Assembly (NCBI GenBank): GCA_038252255.1
Contig: JBBSAM010000003.1
Coordinates: 185,308-249,307, forward strand
Reading direction: 5' to 3'
From: Chersky-806 sp038252255
GTDB lineage: Bacteria > Actinomycetota > Acidimicrobiia > IMCC26256 > JAENVU01
DNA: 64,000 nucleotides
The notes beneath the pieces were generated by a model. That model was given only the letters and a program-made list of their open reading frames with translations, was not told the DNA's origin and searched no databases. Each line of letters starts with the position of its first letter. Position 1 is the first letter of the stretch. Positions 1 through 8,813 of this stretch are shown one piece after another. Position numbers and translations under genes: made by a program.

Positions 1-1858
1 GGTTCTCCGGCCAGAAGGCGGGCAGCCCGACCACCCATACCGCGCCGACCACCGCGCCGGCCAGGCTCCCCAGACCGCCGATCACCGCGACGGCCACGAG
101 CAGCAGCGAATCCTCGACCCGGAAGAACCGCTCCTGGAAGCCGATCGTCACGACCAGCCCGCCGAGGATCGCGCCGCCGAGGCCGGCGACGAACCCCGCG
201 ACGGCGAACGCGGTGAGCTTCGCTCGCCGGGGCGACACGGTGAGCGCCGAGGCCGCGGGTTCGTTCTCGCGCACGCCGATGATCCGGCGACCGATCCCGG
301 TTCGGCGGAGATGGCCGACGACGAGCAGCACGACGACGAGCGCGGCGAGGGTGAAGTAGTAGTAGCTGCGGTTCAGGTGCGCGAGGTCGATCGGGCCGAG
401 GTTGCCGCGTGGCAGCTGCACGGTGGTCGCGTCGAGCTCGCCGGTGAAGATCGGCCTCGAGAAGATGTACGCCTGCGCGGCGATTGCGAACGCCATCGTG
501 CTGACCCCGAGCAGGAGACCCTTCACCCGCAAGGCTCCGAAGCCGACGGCCACCGCGACGAGGCACGCGACCGTCGCGCCGAGCAGCAGCGCGAGGATGA
601 ACGGGACCTTCGGCAGGCTCCCTTGGAGGATGCGCGTCGATCGCCAGCCGATGTCGACCGATACTCCCCGGACGAAGGCTGCCGCGCTGAGGGCGCCGAT
701 CCCGGCGAACGCCATCTGGCCCAGCGAGAGCTGGCCACCCCATCCGGTCAGCACGGTGACCGATACCGCGCACAGGGCGAAAGCCAGGACCATCGCGTAC
801 GTCTGTTGATGGAACGACTGGGTGACGATCAGCGGTAGCACGATCGCCCCGAGCAGAACCGACGCGGCCAGGAGCTGTGGCATGCGCCGGACCCACCAGA
901 TCTCCAACAGCCGCTCGGGAACCGCCGGGACGCGCGGCGCGAAGGAGAAGCTCTCCGCGCCGGTGTCGTCCGAGCGACTCATCCGCGCGACGAGGAACAG
1001 GACCAGGATGAGCACGACGAACTGCACGAGCCCGACGGTGCTCGGGAAGTTGTACACGAGCACCTGGTACAGGACGCCGATGCCGATGGCGCCCGCTACC
1101 GCGCGCGGGAAGGAACGCATCCCGCCGACGAGCGCCGCGGAGAGACCGAGCAGCAGCGTCTCCGGTCCGATCGTGACGAGCTCGGACGATCCCTGCTCGG
1201 TCGCGTAGAGGATGATCGAGACCGCGGAGAGAAAGCCGGCGATGGTCCAGATCGCGGTCGACACCAGCTTCGGGTTGATCCCGGTGAGCCGGGCGAGGTC
1301 GGCGTTCGTGGCGGACGCGCGCACGGAGACGCCGAAGCGGGTGTGCCCGAGCAGCCACCAGAGTCCCACCGTGATCACCGGGACCACGATGAGGACGAGC
1401 AGCTGCGGACCGTCGATCGACACACTGCCGACGTGCCACTCTCCGGTGATCGGCGTGGGGAAGGTGGTCTGGAACTGGCCGGTGCGGTAGTTGGGCAACG
1501 TCAGCGTGACGGCACGGGCCAGCTCTGCGACCCCGATGGTCGCGACGAGGACGATCACCCGCGGCGCCTTGAACAGCCGCCGGATCACCGCGAGCTCCAC
1601 CACGGTGCCGGAGAGAGTTCCGGCGCCCACGGCCAGGGTGAGCGAAGGCCAGTACGGCCAGTTCGCCTTGCCCGCCATGAGCGCGAGGAGCGCCGCCGCG
1701 GGAACTCCGAGATCCGCGACCGCGAAGTTGATGACCCGGCTCGACCGGTAGACGAGCACGATCCCCATCGCGATGAGCGCCACGATCAGGCCACGGACCA
1801 CTCCGATGAACACGAGGTTCGCGGTCCAGATGTGCGGCTGGAGCAGCGAGGCGAGCAC
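1..1858 (-). CDS. Fused LivH-LivM branched-chain amino acid ABC permease (3' end outside window)
   Basis: This gene encodes the membrane permease of a branched-chain amino acid type ABC importer, with two permease halves in one chain. I translated the minus strand directly: no stop occurs from the GTG at 1858 to the window edge, giving 619 codons. The first half is LivH-like, with several hydrophobic helices and the segment GLSAALVGGMRSFPRAVAGA. The second half is LivM-like, with TGWGGQLSLGQMAFAGIGA and the cytoplasmic coupling loop RENEPAASALTVSPRRAKLT. The chain ends inside the last LivM helices, so only a short C-terminus is missing, unless a LivG-type ATPase is fused on. It starts 7 bp after the stop of the MFS-LivF gene, so the two are almost certainly co-transcribed. 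The substrate cannot be read from sequence. Confidence 0.9.
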   Translation of the reverse strand, partial: MLASLLQPHIWTANLVFIGVVRGLIVALIAMGIVLVYRSSRVINFAVADLGVPAAALLALMAGKANWPYWPSLTLAVGAGTLSGTVVELAVIRRLFKAPRVIVLVATIGVAELARAVTLTLPNYRTGQFQTTFPTPITGEWHVGSVSIDGPQLLVLIVVPVITVGLWWLLGHTRFGVSVRASATNADLARLTGINPKLVSTAIWTIAGFLSAVSIILYATEQGSSELVTIGPETLLLGLSAALVGGMRSFPRAVAGAIGIGVLYQVLVYNFPSTVGLVQFVVLILVLFLVARMSRSDDTGAESFSFAPRVPAVPERLLEIWWVRRMPQLLAASVLLGAIVLPLIVTQSFHQQTYAMVLAFALCAVSVTVLTGWGGQLSLGQMAFAGIGALSAAAFVRGVSVDIGWRSTRILQGSLPKVPFILALLLGATVACLVAVAVGFGALRVKGLLLGVSTMAFAIAAQAYIFSRPIFTGELDATTVQLPRGNLGPIDLAHLNRSYYYFTLAALVVVLLVVGHLRRTGIGRRIIGVRENEPAASALTVSPRRAKLTAFAVAGFVAGLGGAILGGLVVTIGFQERFFRVEDSLLLVAVAVIGGLGSLAGAVVGAVWVVGLPAFWPEN

Positions 1859-1864
1859 CGGCTG

Positions 1865-4075
1865 TCAGCCGCCTTCGGTACCGAAGAAGACCGCACGGGC
1901 CAGGTCGTCCCGTTCGAGCAGCTCACTCGTTGCGCCTTCGAACTTGACCTCGCCCTTCTCCAGGAAGATCGCACGGTCGGAGATCGCGAGCGCGATGTTG
2001 AGTGACTGCTCGACGATGATCATCGTCTGGCCCTGTGCGCGCAGCTCGTCCACGAGCTCGAGCATCCGCTGCACCACGATCGGGGCCAGGCCGAGCGAGA
2101 GCTCGTCGATGATGAGCACGTCGGGATGGTGGATGAGCACGCGGGCGAGGGCCAGCATCTGCTGCTGGCCGCCCGACAGGCTGCGGGCGGGCTGCTTCTT
2201 GTGCTCCACCAGCTCCGGGAAGAGCCCGAGCACCTCGGCGATCCGCGCTTCGACGTCGCCGTTGCTGCCCTCGTCGAGCCAGGCGCTCACCGCGAGGTTC
2301 TGCTCCACGGTGAGGCTCGGGAACACACCGCTCCCACCCGGGAGCGAGACGATGCCGAGCTTCACGCGTTGCTCCGGCGCGACATAGGTGATGTTGCGAC
2401 CGTCGAGACGGACCACGCCGCGTTGCGGCACCTCCAGCCCGCTGATCACCCGCAAGATCGTGGACTTCCCGGCGCCATTCGTGCCGAGCAACGCCACGCA
2501 CTCACCGTGCGCTATCTCGAAGTTCACGTCGAACAGGACCTGCACGGTTCCGTACGAGAAGTCGATGTTGGCGACCTGCAGCGCGGGCGTCGCGACACCC
2601 TGCTCGTGACGTTTGTGATACTCGTCCTGTTCCTCGAGCAGCTCCTCCACGACCAGCGAGAGGTCGTTGCGGATGAAGCGCGCGCCGTTCATCAGCAACA
2701 GACCACCGATGATGCTCGTGGGCACACCAATCGCGATGACGGTGCCCCGCACGCCGATCGCGTTCGTGAAGAACCCGGAGAGAACTCCACCGAGGAACCC
2801 ACCGATGAAGAAGATGTACATCGTCGCCAATGCCGTGCCCATGCCGCGAAGGCGGTAGGGCACGACGGCCTGGAGCACCGGTGCGGTCATCGCGAAGGCG
2901 GACGTGGTGAGCACGGCTTGCGGGATGCCCAGAAGCCAGAAGCCGGTGGAGCTGTTCACCGAGTACTGGAGTGGCGTGAAGAACGCGGACGGCAGGATCA
3001 GCGCGCCCACCATGGCCAGCGCCTTGGCCGGATTGGTGCGGTAGACGCGGTCGAAGTAGCGGCCGATGAACGGCAGGACCGGAAGCGCGGCGATGCCCGA
3101 GAGGCTCAGGATGAGGCCGCGGGTCAGCACGTCGTGGATGTGCAGGTTGTCGTTCAGGTAGAGCGACGCGAGCTCACCCTGGCTGAACAGGCCGAAGCCC
3201 AGCGCGCAGAACGCGACGAGAACGGTCTTGATCGTCGCGATCTTCTTGATCCGGGCGAAGGCCGACTCCATCGAGATCGGGGCGGGGTTCTCGTCCTCGA
3301 TCACCTCGCCGAGGACGTCGTCCTTCTCGAACTGGCCGCGGGGCGGCTCCTTCATCGCGAACGCGGCGATGGCCACGACCGCCACCGGGATCCCGAGCAG
3401 GTACCACGCCCAGCGCCATCCCTCCGGTCCGCCGGCCCAGGTGGCGATCGCCGCCGCGAGGACCGGGCTGCAGAGCCCGATCCCGTGCGCGCCCATGTTC
3501 ATGACCGCGGACATGCGGGCCCGGATGCCGATCGGGTAGTTGTCCGCGATCAGCGACTGGTGCACCGGGATGCTGTTCGACTTCGCGATCCCGGTCGCGA
3601 ACCGGGTCCAGAACAGCATGAACGCGTTGACCGCGAAGCCCGAGAGGAGGACGAAGAACGAGAAGAAGAGGCTGGCGATGCCGACGATCGGCACGCGCCG
3701 GACCCGGTCGGCCAGCCAACCCATCGGCACGGCACCGAGCACGAAGAACGCGGACGACGCGGTGCCGATGAAGACGATCGCGCCGCTGCTGATGTGGAAC
3801 GTGTTGCGGATCTCGGGACCGAGCACCTGGATCGCGGCGCCCTCGAGCTCGTCGAACGCGAGGAGGAGCCCGAGAACGATGAACATGAGCCGCCCGCCGC
3901 GGGCGAACGCCTCGCGGAAGGTGACGGGAGCGGAGTTGACACCCGGCAGGAGATCGTCGGGGAAGATGACCTGCTCGGAGGCACGCGCCTGGGCGTCTTG
4001 GCGCGCGGCCTCCTCGTCGAGCACCGCGGACGCGAGTGCGGCGGCATCCCCCCGCGTCTGCTGCGTGTCCCCCAC
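1865..4075 (-). CDS. MFS permease fused to a LivF-type ABC ATPase
   Basis: The predicted 736-aa protein joins two transporter types. Residues about 64-460 are a 12-helix major facilitator domain with the motif GWLADRVRR in the loop after helix 2. Residues about 495-736 are a complete LivF-like ABC ATPase: Walker A GTNGAGKST near 531-539 (Lys about 537), signature LSGGQQQML near 634, Walker B VLIIDELSLGLAP near 655. It lies between the binding-protein gene and the LivHM permease, so the ATPase half probably energises that importer. What the MFS half adds is unknown; it may be a second permease for the same solute. The GTG at 4075 is preceded by GAAGGCGG at good spacing. A GTG at 4108 is the alternative; longer versions would run into the binding-protein gene. 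Confidence 0.85.
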   Translation of the reverse strand: MGDTQQTRGDAAALASAVLDEEAARQDAQARASEQVIFPDDLLPGVNSAPVTFREAFARGGRLMFIVLGLLLAFDELEGAAIQVLGPEIRNTFHISSGAIVFIGTASSAFFVLGAVPMGWLADRVRRVPIVGIASLFFSFFVLLSGFAVNAFMLFWTRFATGIAKSNSIPVHQSLIADNYPIGIRARMSAVMNMGAHGIGLCSPVLAAAIATWAGGPEGWRWAWYLLGIPVAVVAIAAFAMKEPPRGQFEKDDVLGEVIEDENPAPISMESAFARIKKIATIKTVLVAFCALGFGLFSQGELASLYLNDNLHIHDVLTRGLILSLSGIAALPVLPFIGRYFDRVYRTNPAKALAMVGALILPSAFFTPLQYSVNSSTGFWLLGIPQAVLTTSAFAMTAPVLQAVVPYRLRGMGTALATMYIFFIGGFLGGVLSGFFTNAIGVRGTVIAIGVPTSIIGGLLLMNGARFIRNDLSLVVEELLEEQDEYHKRHEQGVATPALQVANIDFSYGTVQVLFDVNFEIAHGECVALLGTNGAGKSTILRVISGLEVPQRGVVRLDGRNITYVAPEQRVKLGIVSLPGGSGVFPSLTVEQNLAVSAWLDEGSNGDVEARIAEVLGLFPELVEHKKQPARSLSGGQQQMLALARVLIHHPDVLIIDELSLGLAPIVVQRMLELVDELRAQGQTMIIVEQSLNIALAISDRAIFLEKGEVKFEGATSELLERDDLARAVFFGTEGG

Positions 4076-4188
4076 AAGACCGCCTTCGACTCCGTGCGAT
4101 TCAGGCACGCCGGATGCCGGGATCGTATTCCCCCCTGACACGGGTGTCAGGTGAGCGTGGCGACCCGGTCCGAGCCCGGGGCCGCGCG

Positions 4189-5577
4189 CTACTGCCCGGT
4201 GATGTTCTGCACCGCGGTGATGGCCTTCCAGTCGCCGTTCGGCGGGATCGACGAGTCGAAGGACTGGAGCCGGAAGTTGTCCTCGACGTCGTACTTGTCG
4301 GTGTGCAACGAGGAATACGGACCCGAGCCGCGGTTCACGATCTCGCCGAAGCCGTTGACGGTCTTCACCCAGTTGGTGTTGTTGAGGTCCTTGCCGACCT
4401 TCTCCGCGATGTCGTGGAACATCGTCACCGACTGGCACGCATCGTTGACCAAGCCGTAGGTGTCGAGCGTCTTTCCACCCGGGGCCTTGATCACGTCGGT
4501 GGACTTGGGCGCAGCCTTCTTCAGGTACTTCTTGTAGATGGCGGCGCAGTACGCCCAGTTCGCGCTCTTGTCGTACTCGGCCGGGGTCGGTCCACCCGCG
4601 GTGAGGAGCCCCTCGTACGGGTTCGGCTTGACACCGGCCTGCACCTCCTGCTCGGCGAAGTCCCGCGTGTCGGTCGTGTCGCTCATGAGCAGCACGTTCG
4701 GCATCTCCTGGCGGATCTTCGTGACGAACTGCTTGGACGACACCTCGTCGCCCGAGAGGAAGATGCCGGTGACGTGCTCACCCTTCCAGCGCTCGATGAA
4801 GCTGTCGAGCTGGCCCTGCGCGGCGGCGGTGTCCGCAGTGCCGTTGATCGAGAGGATCGCCGTGGATCCCAGCGGCACGCCCATCTTCTTCAAGCCGGGG
4901 ACGATGGTCCCGTTCACTGCGCTTGCCTCGGCCGACCCGCCGAGCGCCGCGACCTTCTTGCCCTTGAGCGTCTTCTCCTTCTTCAGGAGCTGCAACAGGA
5001 TCGTGACCGTGCGTTCGTTCGTCGCCCCGGGATAGATGATGAGCCCGGGCGGGGACTTGTCCATGATCGCCTGGCTCAGGTTGTACGTCATGAGCACGCG
5101 GTCGTGCTGCTTCGCGACACAGGTCTGGGCATCGCCCGAGAAGTCGACGAAGCTCCCGATCACCGCGAACACCTTGTCGTCGTCGGTGAGCTTGGTACAT
5201 ACGGCCAGCGGACCGGCGCTCCCCAGCGGGCAGTAGCTGTCGTAGACCACGTCGATCTTGCGGCCCGCGATCCCACCCTTGGCATTGATGTCGTCGATGT
5301 ACGCCTGGTACACCTGCTGCTGGTTCTCGCGAATCGAGTCGACGAAGTTCTTGACGCAGTTGAAGTCGACGAGCGCGACGCCCACCTTGACCGAGGTCGG
5401 GGTCACGCCGACACCGAGCTTCGTCGCGGCGGACCCGCTCGACTGCGCCTTCGTCGTCGTCGACGGCGAACCCTTCTTGTCCGAGCTGCTGCACGCCGCG
5501 AGCGCGACCACGACCACACACACGAGGAGCGCGGTCGCCGAACGAACACGCAGCCCAGGTACTCGGCGCAACGTCAT
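4189..5577 (-). CDS. LivK-type ABC substrate-binding lipoprotein
   Basis: This is the extracellular solute-binding protein of the importer encoded downstream, of the periplasmic-binding-protein type I fold typical of LivJ/LivK. The 462-aa product has an N-terminal lipoprotein signal (hydrophobic run then ALAAC, Cys29) followed by a Ser/Lys/Thr-rich linker, so it should be anchored outside the membrane. The mature part shows the expected two-lobe pattern, for example VKVGVALVDFNCVKNFVD near the start and FAVIGSFVDFSGDAQTC later. ATG 5577 is preferred; a GTG two codons upstream (5583) is equally in frame. It is the first gene of a leftward operon with the MFS-LivF and LivHM genes and is divergent from the GH13 gene. 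The ligand is probably an amino acid or another small carboxylate, but this is not determined. Confidence 0.88.
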   Translation of the reverse strand: MTLRRVPGLRVRSATALLVCVVVVALAACSSSDKKGSPSTTTKAQSSGSAATKLGVGVTPTSVKVGVALVDFNCVKNFVDSIRENQQQVYQAYIDDINAKGGIAGRKIDVVYDSYCPLGSAGPLAVCTKLTDDDKVFAVIGSFVDFSGDAQTCVAKQHDRVLMTYNLSQAIMDKSPPGLIIYPGATNERTVTILLQLLKKEKTLKGKKVAALGGSAEASAVNGTIVPGLKKMGVPLGSTAILSINGTADTAAAQGQLDSFIERWKGEHVTGIFLSGDEVSSKQFVTKIRQEMPNVLLMSDTTDTRDFAEQEVQAGVKPNPYEGLLTAGGPTPAEYDKSANWAYCAAIYKKYLKKAAPKSTDVIKAPGGKTLDTYGLVNDACQSVTMFHDIAEKVGKDLNNTNWVKTVNGFGEIVNRGSGPYSSLHTDKYDVEDNFRLQSFDSSIPPNGDWKAITAVQNITGQ

Positions 5578-5657
5578 GCCCACCCCCGGGATCCGACGAA
5601 CTGCGCCGGACGTTAGGCCGCTCGTGCACCCCTGTCACGTCAATCGTCCGGCGGACT

Positions 5658-5663
5658 TAGGCT
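5658..5663 (+). promoter_or_regulatory. -10 element of a leaderless promoter (GH13 gene)
   Basis: TAGGCT lies 6 nt before the ATG at 5670, with no Shine-Dalgarno sequence between. This spacing would put the transcription start at or next to the A of the ATG. The same TAnnnT arrangement recurs before many operon-leading genes in this window. Confidence 0.6.
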
Positions 5664-5669
5664 GCGCGC

Positions 5670-7277
5670 ATGTCCACGAAACGGGCCGCAGATCCCGATA
5701 CGGCATGGTGGAAGAGCGGCGTGCTGTATCAGATCTACCCGCGATCGTTCGCCGATTCGAACCACGACGGGGTGGGTGACCTCCGAGGGATCGTCGATCA
5801 CATCGAGTACCTCCGGTCGTTGGGCATCGATGCGATCTGGCTGAGCCCGATCACCGTCTCCCCCAATGCGGACTGGGGCTATGACGTCTCCGACTTCTGC
5901 GCGGTCCAACCGGATCTCGGGACCCTGGGCGAGCTCGACGAGCTCCTCGAGGCCGCGCATCAGCGCGACATCAGAGTCCTCCTGGACCTCGTCCCGAACC
6001 ACACGAGCGATCAGCATCCGTGGTTCCTGGACTCGCGCTCGTCCCGACACTCCAGCTTCCGGGACTGGTACGTCTGGGCCGACCCCGAGGCGGACGGCTC
6101 GCCACCGAACAACTGGGTGAGCAGCTTCGGCGGTCCCGCGTGGACCCTGGACGCAACAACCGGGCAGTACTACCTCCACAACCATCTGAGCGAGCAGCCC
6201 GATCTGAACTGGTGGAACGAGGGCGTGCGCGAAGCATTCGACAGCATCTTCCGGTTCTGGCTCGACCGTGGCGTCGACGGCTTCCGGATCGACGTGTGCA
6301 ACGTGATCGTCAAGGACGCCGAGCTGCGCGACAACCCACCGGCTACGCAGGACGACCCGCTCGACGCCCAGCTCTTCGGCCAACGTGCGGTGTTCAACGC
6401 GAACCGTCCGGAGGTGCACGACGTGCTACGCCGCTGGCGCCGGCTCGCCGATTCGTACGACCCACCGAGAGTGCTGCTGGGCGAGACACCGGTCGACGAC
6501 TTCGTCGAGCTCGGCCGGTACTACGGCTCCAACCTCGACGAGCTCCACCTGGCGTTCAACTTCCCGTTCATCAAGTCCGCCTTCGACGCGACCGCGATGC
6601 CGGAGATCGTCGCCGCGACGGAGGCCGCGCTCCCACCCGGTGCATGGCCGGCTTGGACAGGGTCGAACCACGACATGTCACGGCTCACGACCCGCTGGGC
6701 CGGCGGAGACCCGCGCCGAACCCGGGCGGCTCTGCTGATGCTGCTCAGCCTGCGTGGGACACCGGTCATCTACCAGGGCGACGAGATCGGTCTCGGCGAT
6801 GTTCCGGTCGGGCCACCGGAGCTGCAGGACCCGCTCGGTGTGCGGTACTGGCCCGCGTACGCCGGACGAGACCCGATGCGCACGCCGATGCACTGGCGGA
6901 ACACGTTGGGTGGGGGCTTCACCAACCCGGAGGTACGACCATGGCTTCCACTCGGCGACACCGCGGTCAACGTCGACGACCAGACCGGCGACCCGGACTC
7001 CATGCTCTACCTCGTCCGCGATCTCCTCGCGATCCGGCGGCGGACGCCCGACCTCTGTGCCGGCCGCTACTCGGCGCTCGCGGCGCCGGAAGCGGTGTGG
7101 GCCTGGCGACGCGGCGAGCGCCACGTGGTGATGGTCAGATGCTCCGAGCGTGACGTCATGGTCGACACCCTCCCCGGCCGGGTGCTCATCGGCACCGATC
7201 GGGCGCGTGACGGCGAGGAGGTCGGCGAGTCGCTCGAGCTGCGCGGCTGGGAGGCTCTCGTCATCGAGCTGAGCTGA
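5670..7277 (+). CDS. GH13 alpha-glucosidase / alpha-amylase family glycosidase
   Basis: The 535-aa protein is a complete GH13 glycoside hydrolase of the oligo-1,6-glucosidase/alpha-glucosidase type, hydrolysing or transferring alpha-linked glucose. Visible conserved regions are VLYQIYPRSFADSNHDGVGD near residue 20 (typical of exo-acting GH13), DLVPNHTS, the nucleophile in GFRIDVCN (Asp208), the acid/base in LLGETPV (Glu272) and the stabiliser in GSNHDMSRL (Asp335). There is no signal peptide, so it should act on imported maltose-type oligosaccharides in the cytoplasm. It is monocistronic: divergent from the ABC importer and convergent with the GH5 gene. The start is supported by the TAGGCT element 6 nt upstream. 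Exact linkage preference is not predictable from this. Confidence 0.92.
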   Translation: MSTKRAADPDTAWWKSGVLYQIYPRSFADSNHDGVGDLRGIVDHIEYLRSLGIDAIWLSPITVSPNADWGYDVSDFCAVQPDLGTLGELDELLEAAHQRDIRVLLDLVPNHTSDQHPWFLDSRSSRHSSFRDWYVWADPEADGSPPNNWVSSFGGPAWTLDATTGQYYLHNHLSEQPDLNWWNEGVREAFDSIFRFWLDRGVDGFRIDVCNVIVKDAELRDNPPATQDDPLDAQLFGQRAVFNANRPEVHDVLRRWRRLADSYDPPRVLLGETPVDDFVELGRYYGSNLDELHLAFNFPFIKSAFDATAMPEIVAATEAALPPGAWPAWTGSNHDMSRLTTRWAGGDPRRTRAALLMLLSLRGTPVIYQGDEIGLGDVPVGPPELQDPLGVRYWPAYAGRDPMRTPMHWRNTLGGGFTNPEVRPWLPLGDTAVNVDDQTGDPDSMLYLVRDLLAIRRRTPDLCAGRYSALAAPEAVWAWRRGERHVVMVRCSERDVMVDTLPGRVLIGTDRARDGEEVGESLELRGWEALVIELS

Positions 7278-7306
7278 ACCGCGGGCCGCCGGAGAAGCCG
7301 GAAGCG

Positions 7307-8728
7307 TCAGTGGCAGTCGGCGGCGGGCGCGATATGGACCGACACCGACGGGGCGCCGGGACGGTTACGCAGCGTCACCGCGCGCGAGCACCGGTGCGAC
7401 GTCACGTCCGCCCCGTCCGCAGTCACCGCATAGCCGGTCGGGTAACGGAGCTTCGGGACGGTGATCACCGTCTGGAGCCCCGGCGAGACCCTGCTCCCGT
7501 CGGGGCGCGTCGTCGCGAAGGCAAAGTCCATCGTTGCGGTGGCGGGATCGAACGTGAGACGCGTCGGCGTGCCGTTGACGACGGTCGGGTAGGCGCGCGT
7601 GAGCGCGGCCAACCCCGTGACGTTCAGGTTCGGCGGGACCAGCGGCTGCTTGCTGTCGGTGACGATGTGGCCGTTGTACGACCAGTACAGCCAGGGCAGG
7701 AGGCGGGCGTCGAGCTGATCGGCGAACGGGTCGAGCACCGCTGGATCCGTCGAGTCGCCCCACTCGGTGACCAGCACCGCGGCGGCGTCGCGTACCGCGG
7801 CCGCGACACTGCGGTCCATCACCGACGCGTTCGCAGCCGAGTCGAGCGCGTACACGTGAGTTGCGAGCACGTTCGGCGAAGCTGATCCCGGCAACGACGT
7901 GTCGGTTCCGCCGAAGTTGAACAGCACGAAGGGCTCGACGAGCACCGGTCGGTGCCGGTCGACCGAGCGGACCGCGGCCGTCATGCGTGCGTAGAAGGGG
8001 GCGAGCAGGCTCTGCTCGAGAGCGGGGCACCCGGTGACGCACGTCGACCAATTGGTGCCGGGCCACGGCTCGTTCATCGCTTCATAACCGATGACGTTGG
8101 GACTGGACACGAAGCGGGCCGCGACGGTGCGCATCGCATCGGCGTAGTGATCCTGCAGGGGGACACCATCCGGGCCCGGCTGGTTCGCCCAGAAATTGTC
8201 GAACGCACGTTGCAGCGCGGGGTTCTGGATGTAGTACGTGGGGAACGGTGCATCGGGGTTCGGCAGCCCGTCGGTCAGCGTGGCCCACTCCGGCATGCCG
8301 TTGCCATGGGTCGCGGGGCCGTAGCCGTCCTGGTGGAAGTCGAGCAGGGCGTAGATGCCGTGACGGGCGAGGACATTCACGGTGCTCGCGATCGAGGCGA
8401 GGTAGGCCTGGTCGATCCGGCCCGGCGCGGGCATGAGGAAGCCGAACACGACACCGAGCCGCACGGTGTTGAACCCGTTGGCCGCCAGCAGGGCGGCATC
8501 GTCGTCGTCGAAACCATCGGCGGCCGGCGTGTACGGCGCCGACTTCTCGACGAAGTTCATGCCCCGCAGCATCACGACCCGTCCGGTCGCATCGGTGAAC
8601 CAGCGACCGTCGTGCCCGAGCGGGGCGACCGGGCGGTCGGCCACGGGCCCGAGCGCGCTGCGGCAGCCGGCGCCGACGAACGCGACTGCCAGGACCACCG
8701 CGAGCAGAGCCACCAACCGACGCGTCAC
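7307..8728 (-). CDS. GH5 glycosidase, endoglycoceramidase-like, probable lipoprotein
   Basis: The 473-aa protein is a secreted or lipid-anchored GH5 enzyme. The N-terminus has a hydrophobic stretch ending at GAGC (Cys22), a loose lipobox. GH5 features follow: LRGMNFVEKSAPYTP, GFNTVRLGVVFGFLMP, HGIYALLDFHQDG, the acid/base in YEAMNEPWPG and the nucleophile in VLVTEWGDS. The domain order and the C-terminal beta-sandwich-like tail resemble endoglycoceramidases (cleaving glycan from ceramide), though other glycosides are possible. GTG 8728 is chosen because it begins directly with the signal sequence, and CATACT sits 7 nt before it; longer in-frame versions would overlap the sulfatase gene. It is divergent from the sulfatase gene across 85 bp. 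Confidence 0.82.
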   Translation of the reverse strand: MTRRLVALLAVVLAVAFVGAGCRSALGPVADRPVAPLGHDGRWFTDATGRVVMLRGMNFVEKSAPYTPAADGFDDDDAALLAANGFNTVRLGVVFGFLMPAPGRIDQAYLASIASTVNVLARHGIYALLDFHQDGYGPATHGNGMPEWATLTDGLPNPDAPFPTYYIQNPALQRAFDNFWANQPGPDGVPLQDHYADAMRTVAARFVSSPNVIGYEAMNEPWPGTNWSTCVTGCPALEQSLLAPFYARMTAAVRSVDRHRPVLVEPFVLFNFGGTDTSLPGSASPNVLATHVYALDSAANASVMDRSVAAAVRDAAAVLVTEWGDSTDPAVLDPFADQLDARLLPWLYWSYNGHIVTDSKQPLVPPNLNVTGLAALTRAYPTVVNGTPTRLTFDPATATMDFAFATTRPDGSRVSPGLQTVITVPKLRYPTGYAVTADGADVTSHRCSRAVTLRNRPGAPSVSVHIAPAADCH

Positions 8729-8735
8729 GGCCGGC

Positions 8736-8741
8736 AGTATG
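8736..8741 (-). promoter_or_regulatory. Putative -10 of a leaderless promoter (GH5 gene)
   Basis: CATACT on the minus strand lies 7 nt before the GTG at 8728. It departs from TAnnnT only at the first base. A GGGAGGCGGG stretch lies further upstream, too far from the GTG to be a normal ribosome site. Confidence 0.4.
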
Positions 8742-8800
8742 CCCGCCTCCCGGCACCCGAGCCACCGGGCCCTGACCGCCCGGACCGGCCCGCATGCTTC

Positions 8801-8806
8801 TAGTCT
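8801..8806 (+). promoter_or_regulatory. -10 element of a leaderless promoter (sulfatase gene)
   Basis: TAGTCT lies 7 nt before the GTG at 8814, and no Shine-Dalgarno sequence is present. It decides the GTG as start, since in-frame codons upstream overlap the divergent GH5 gene. Confidence 0.55.
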
Positions 8807-8813
8807 CCGAACC

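Noticed and set aside
2126..4138. A 670-residue open frame on the plus strand
   Set aside because: It is exactly antisense to the MFS-LivF fusion, has extreme Arg/Glu/Asp content and no domain; the minus strand carries all the motifs.
4036..5616. A 526-residue plus-strand frame over the binding-protein gene
   Set aside because: Antisense to a clear lipoprotein binding protein with conserved family sequence.
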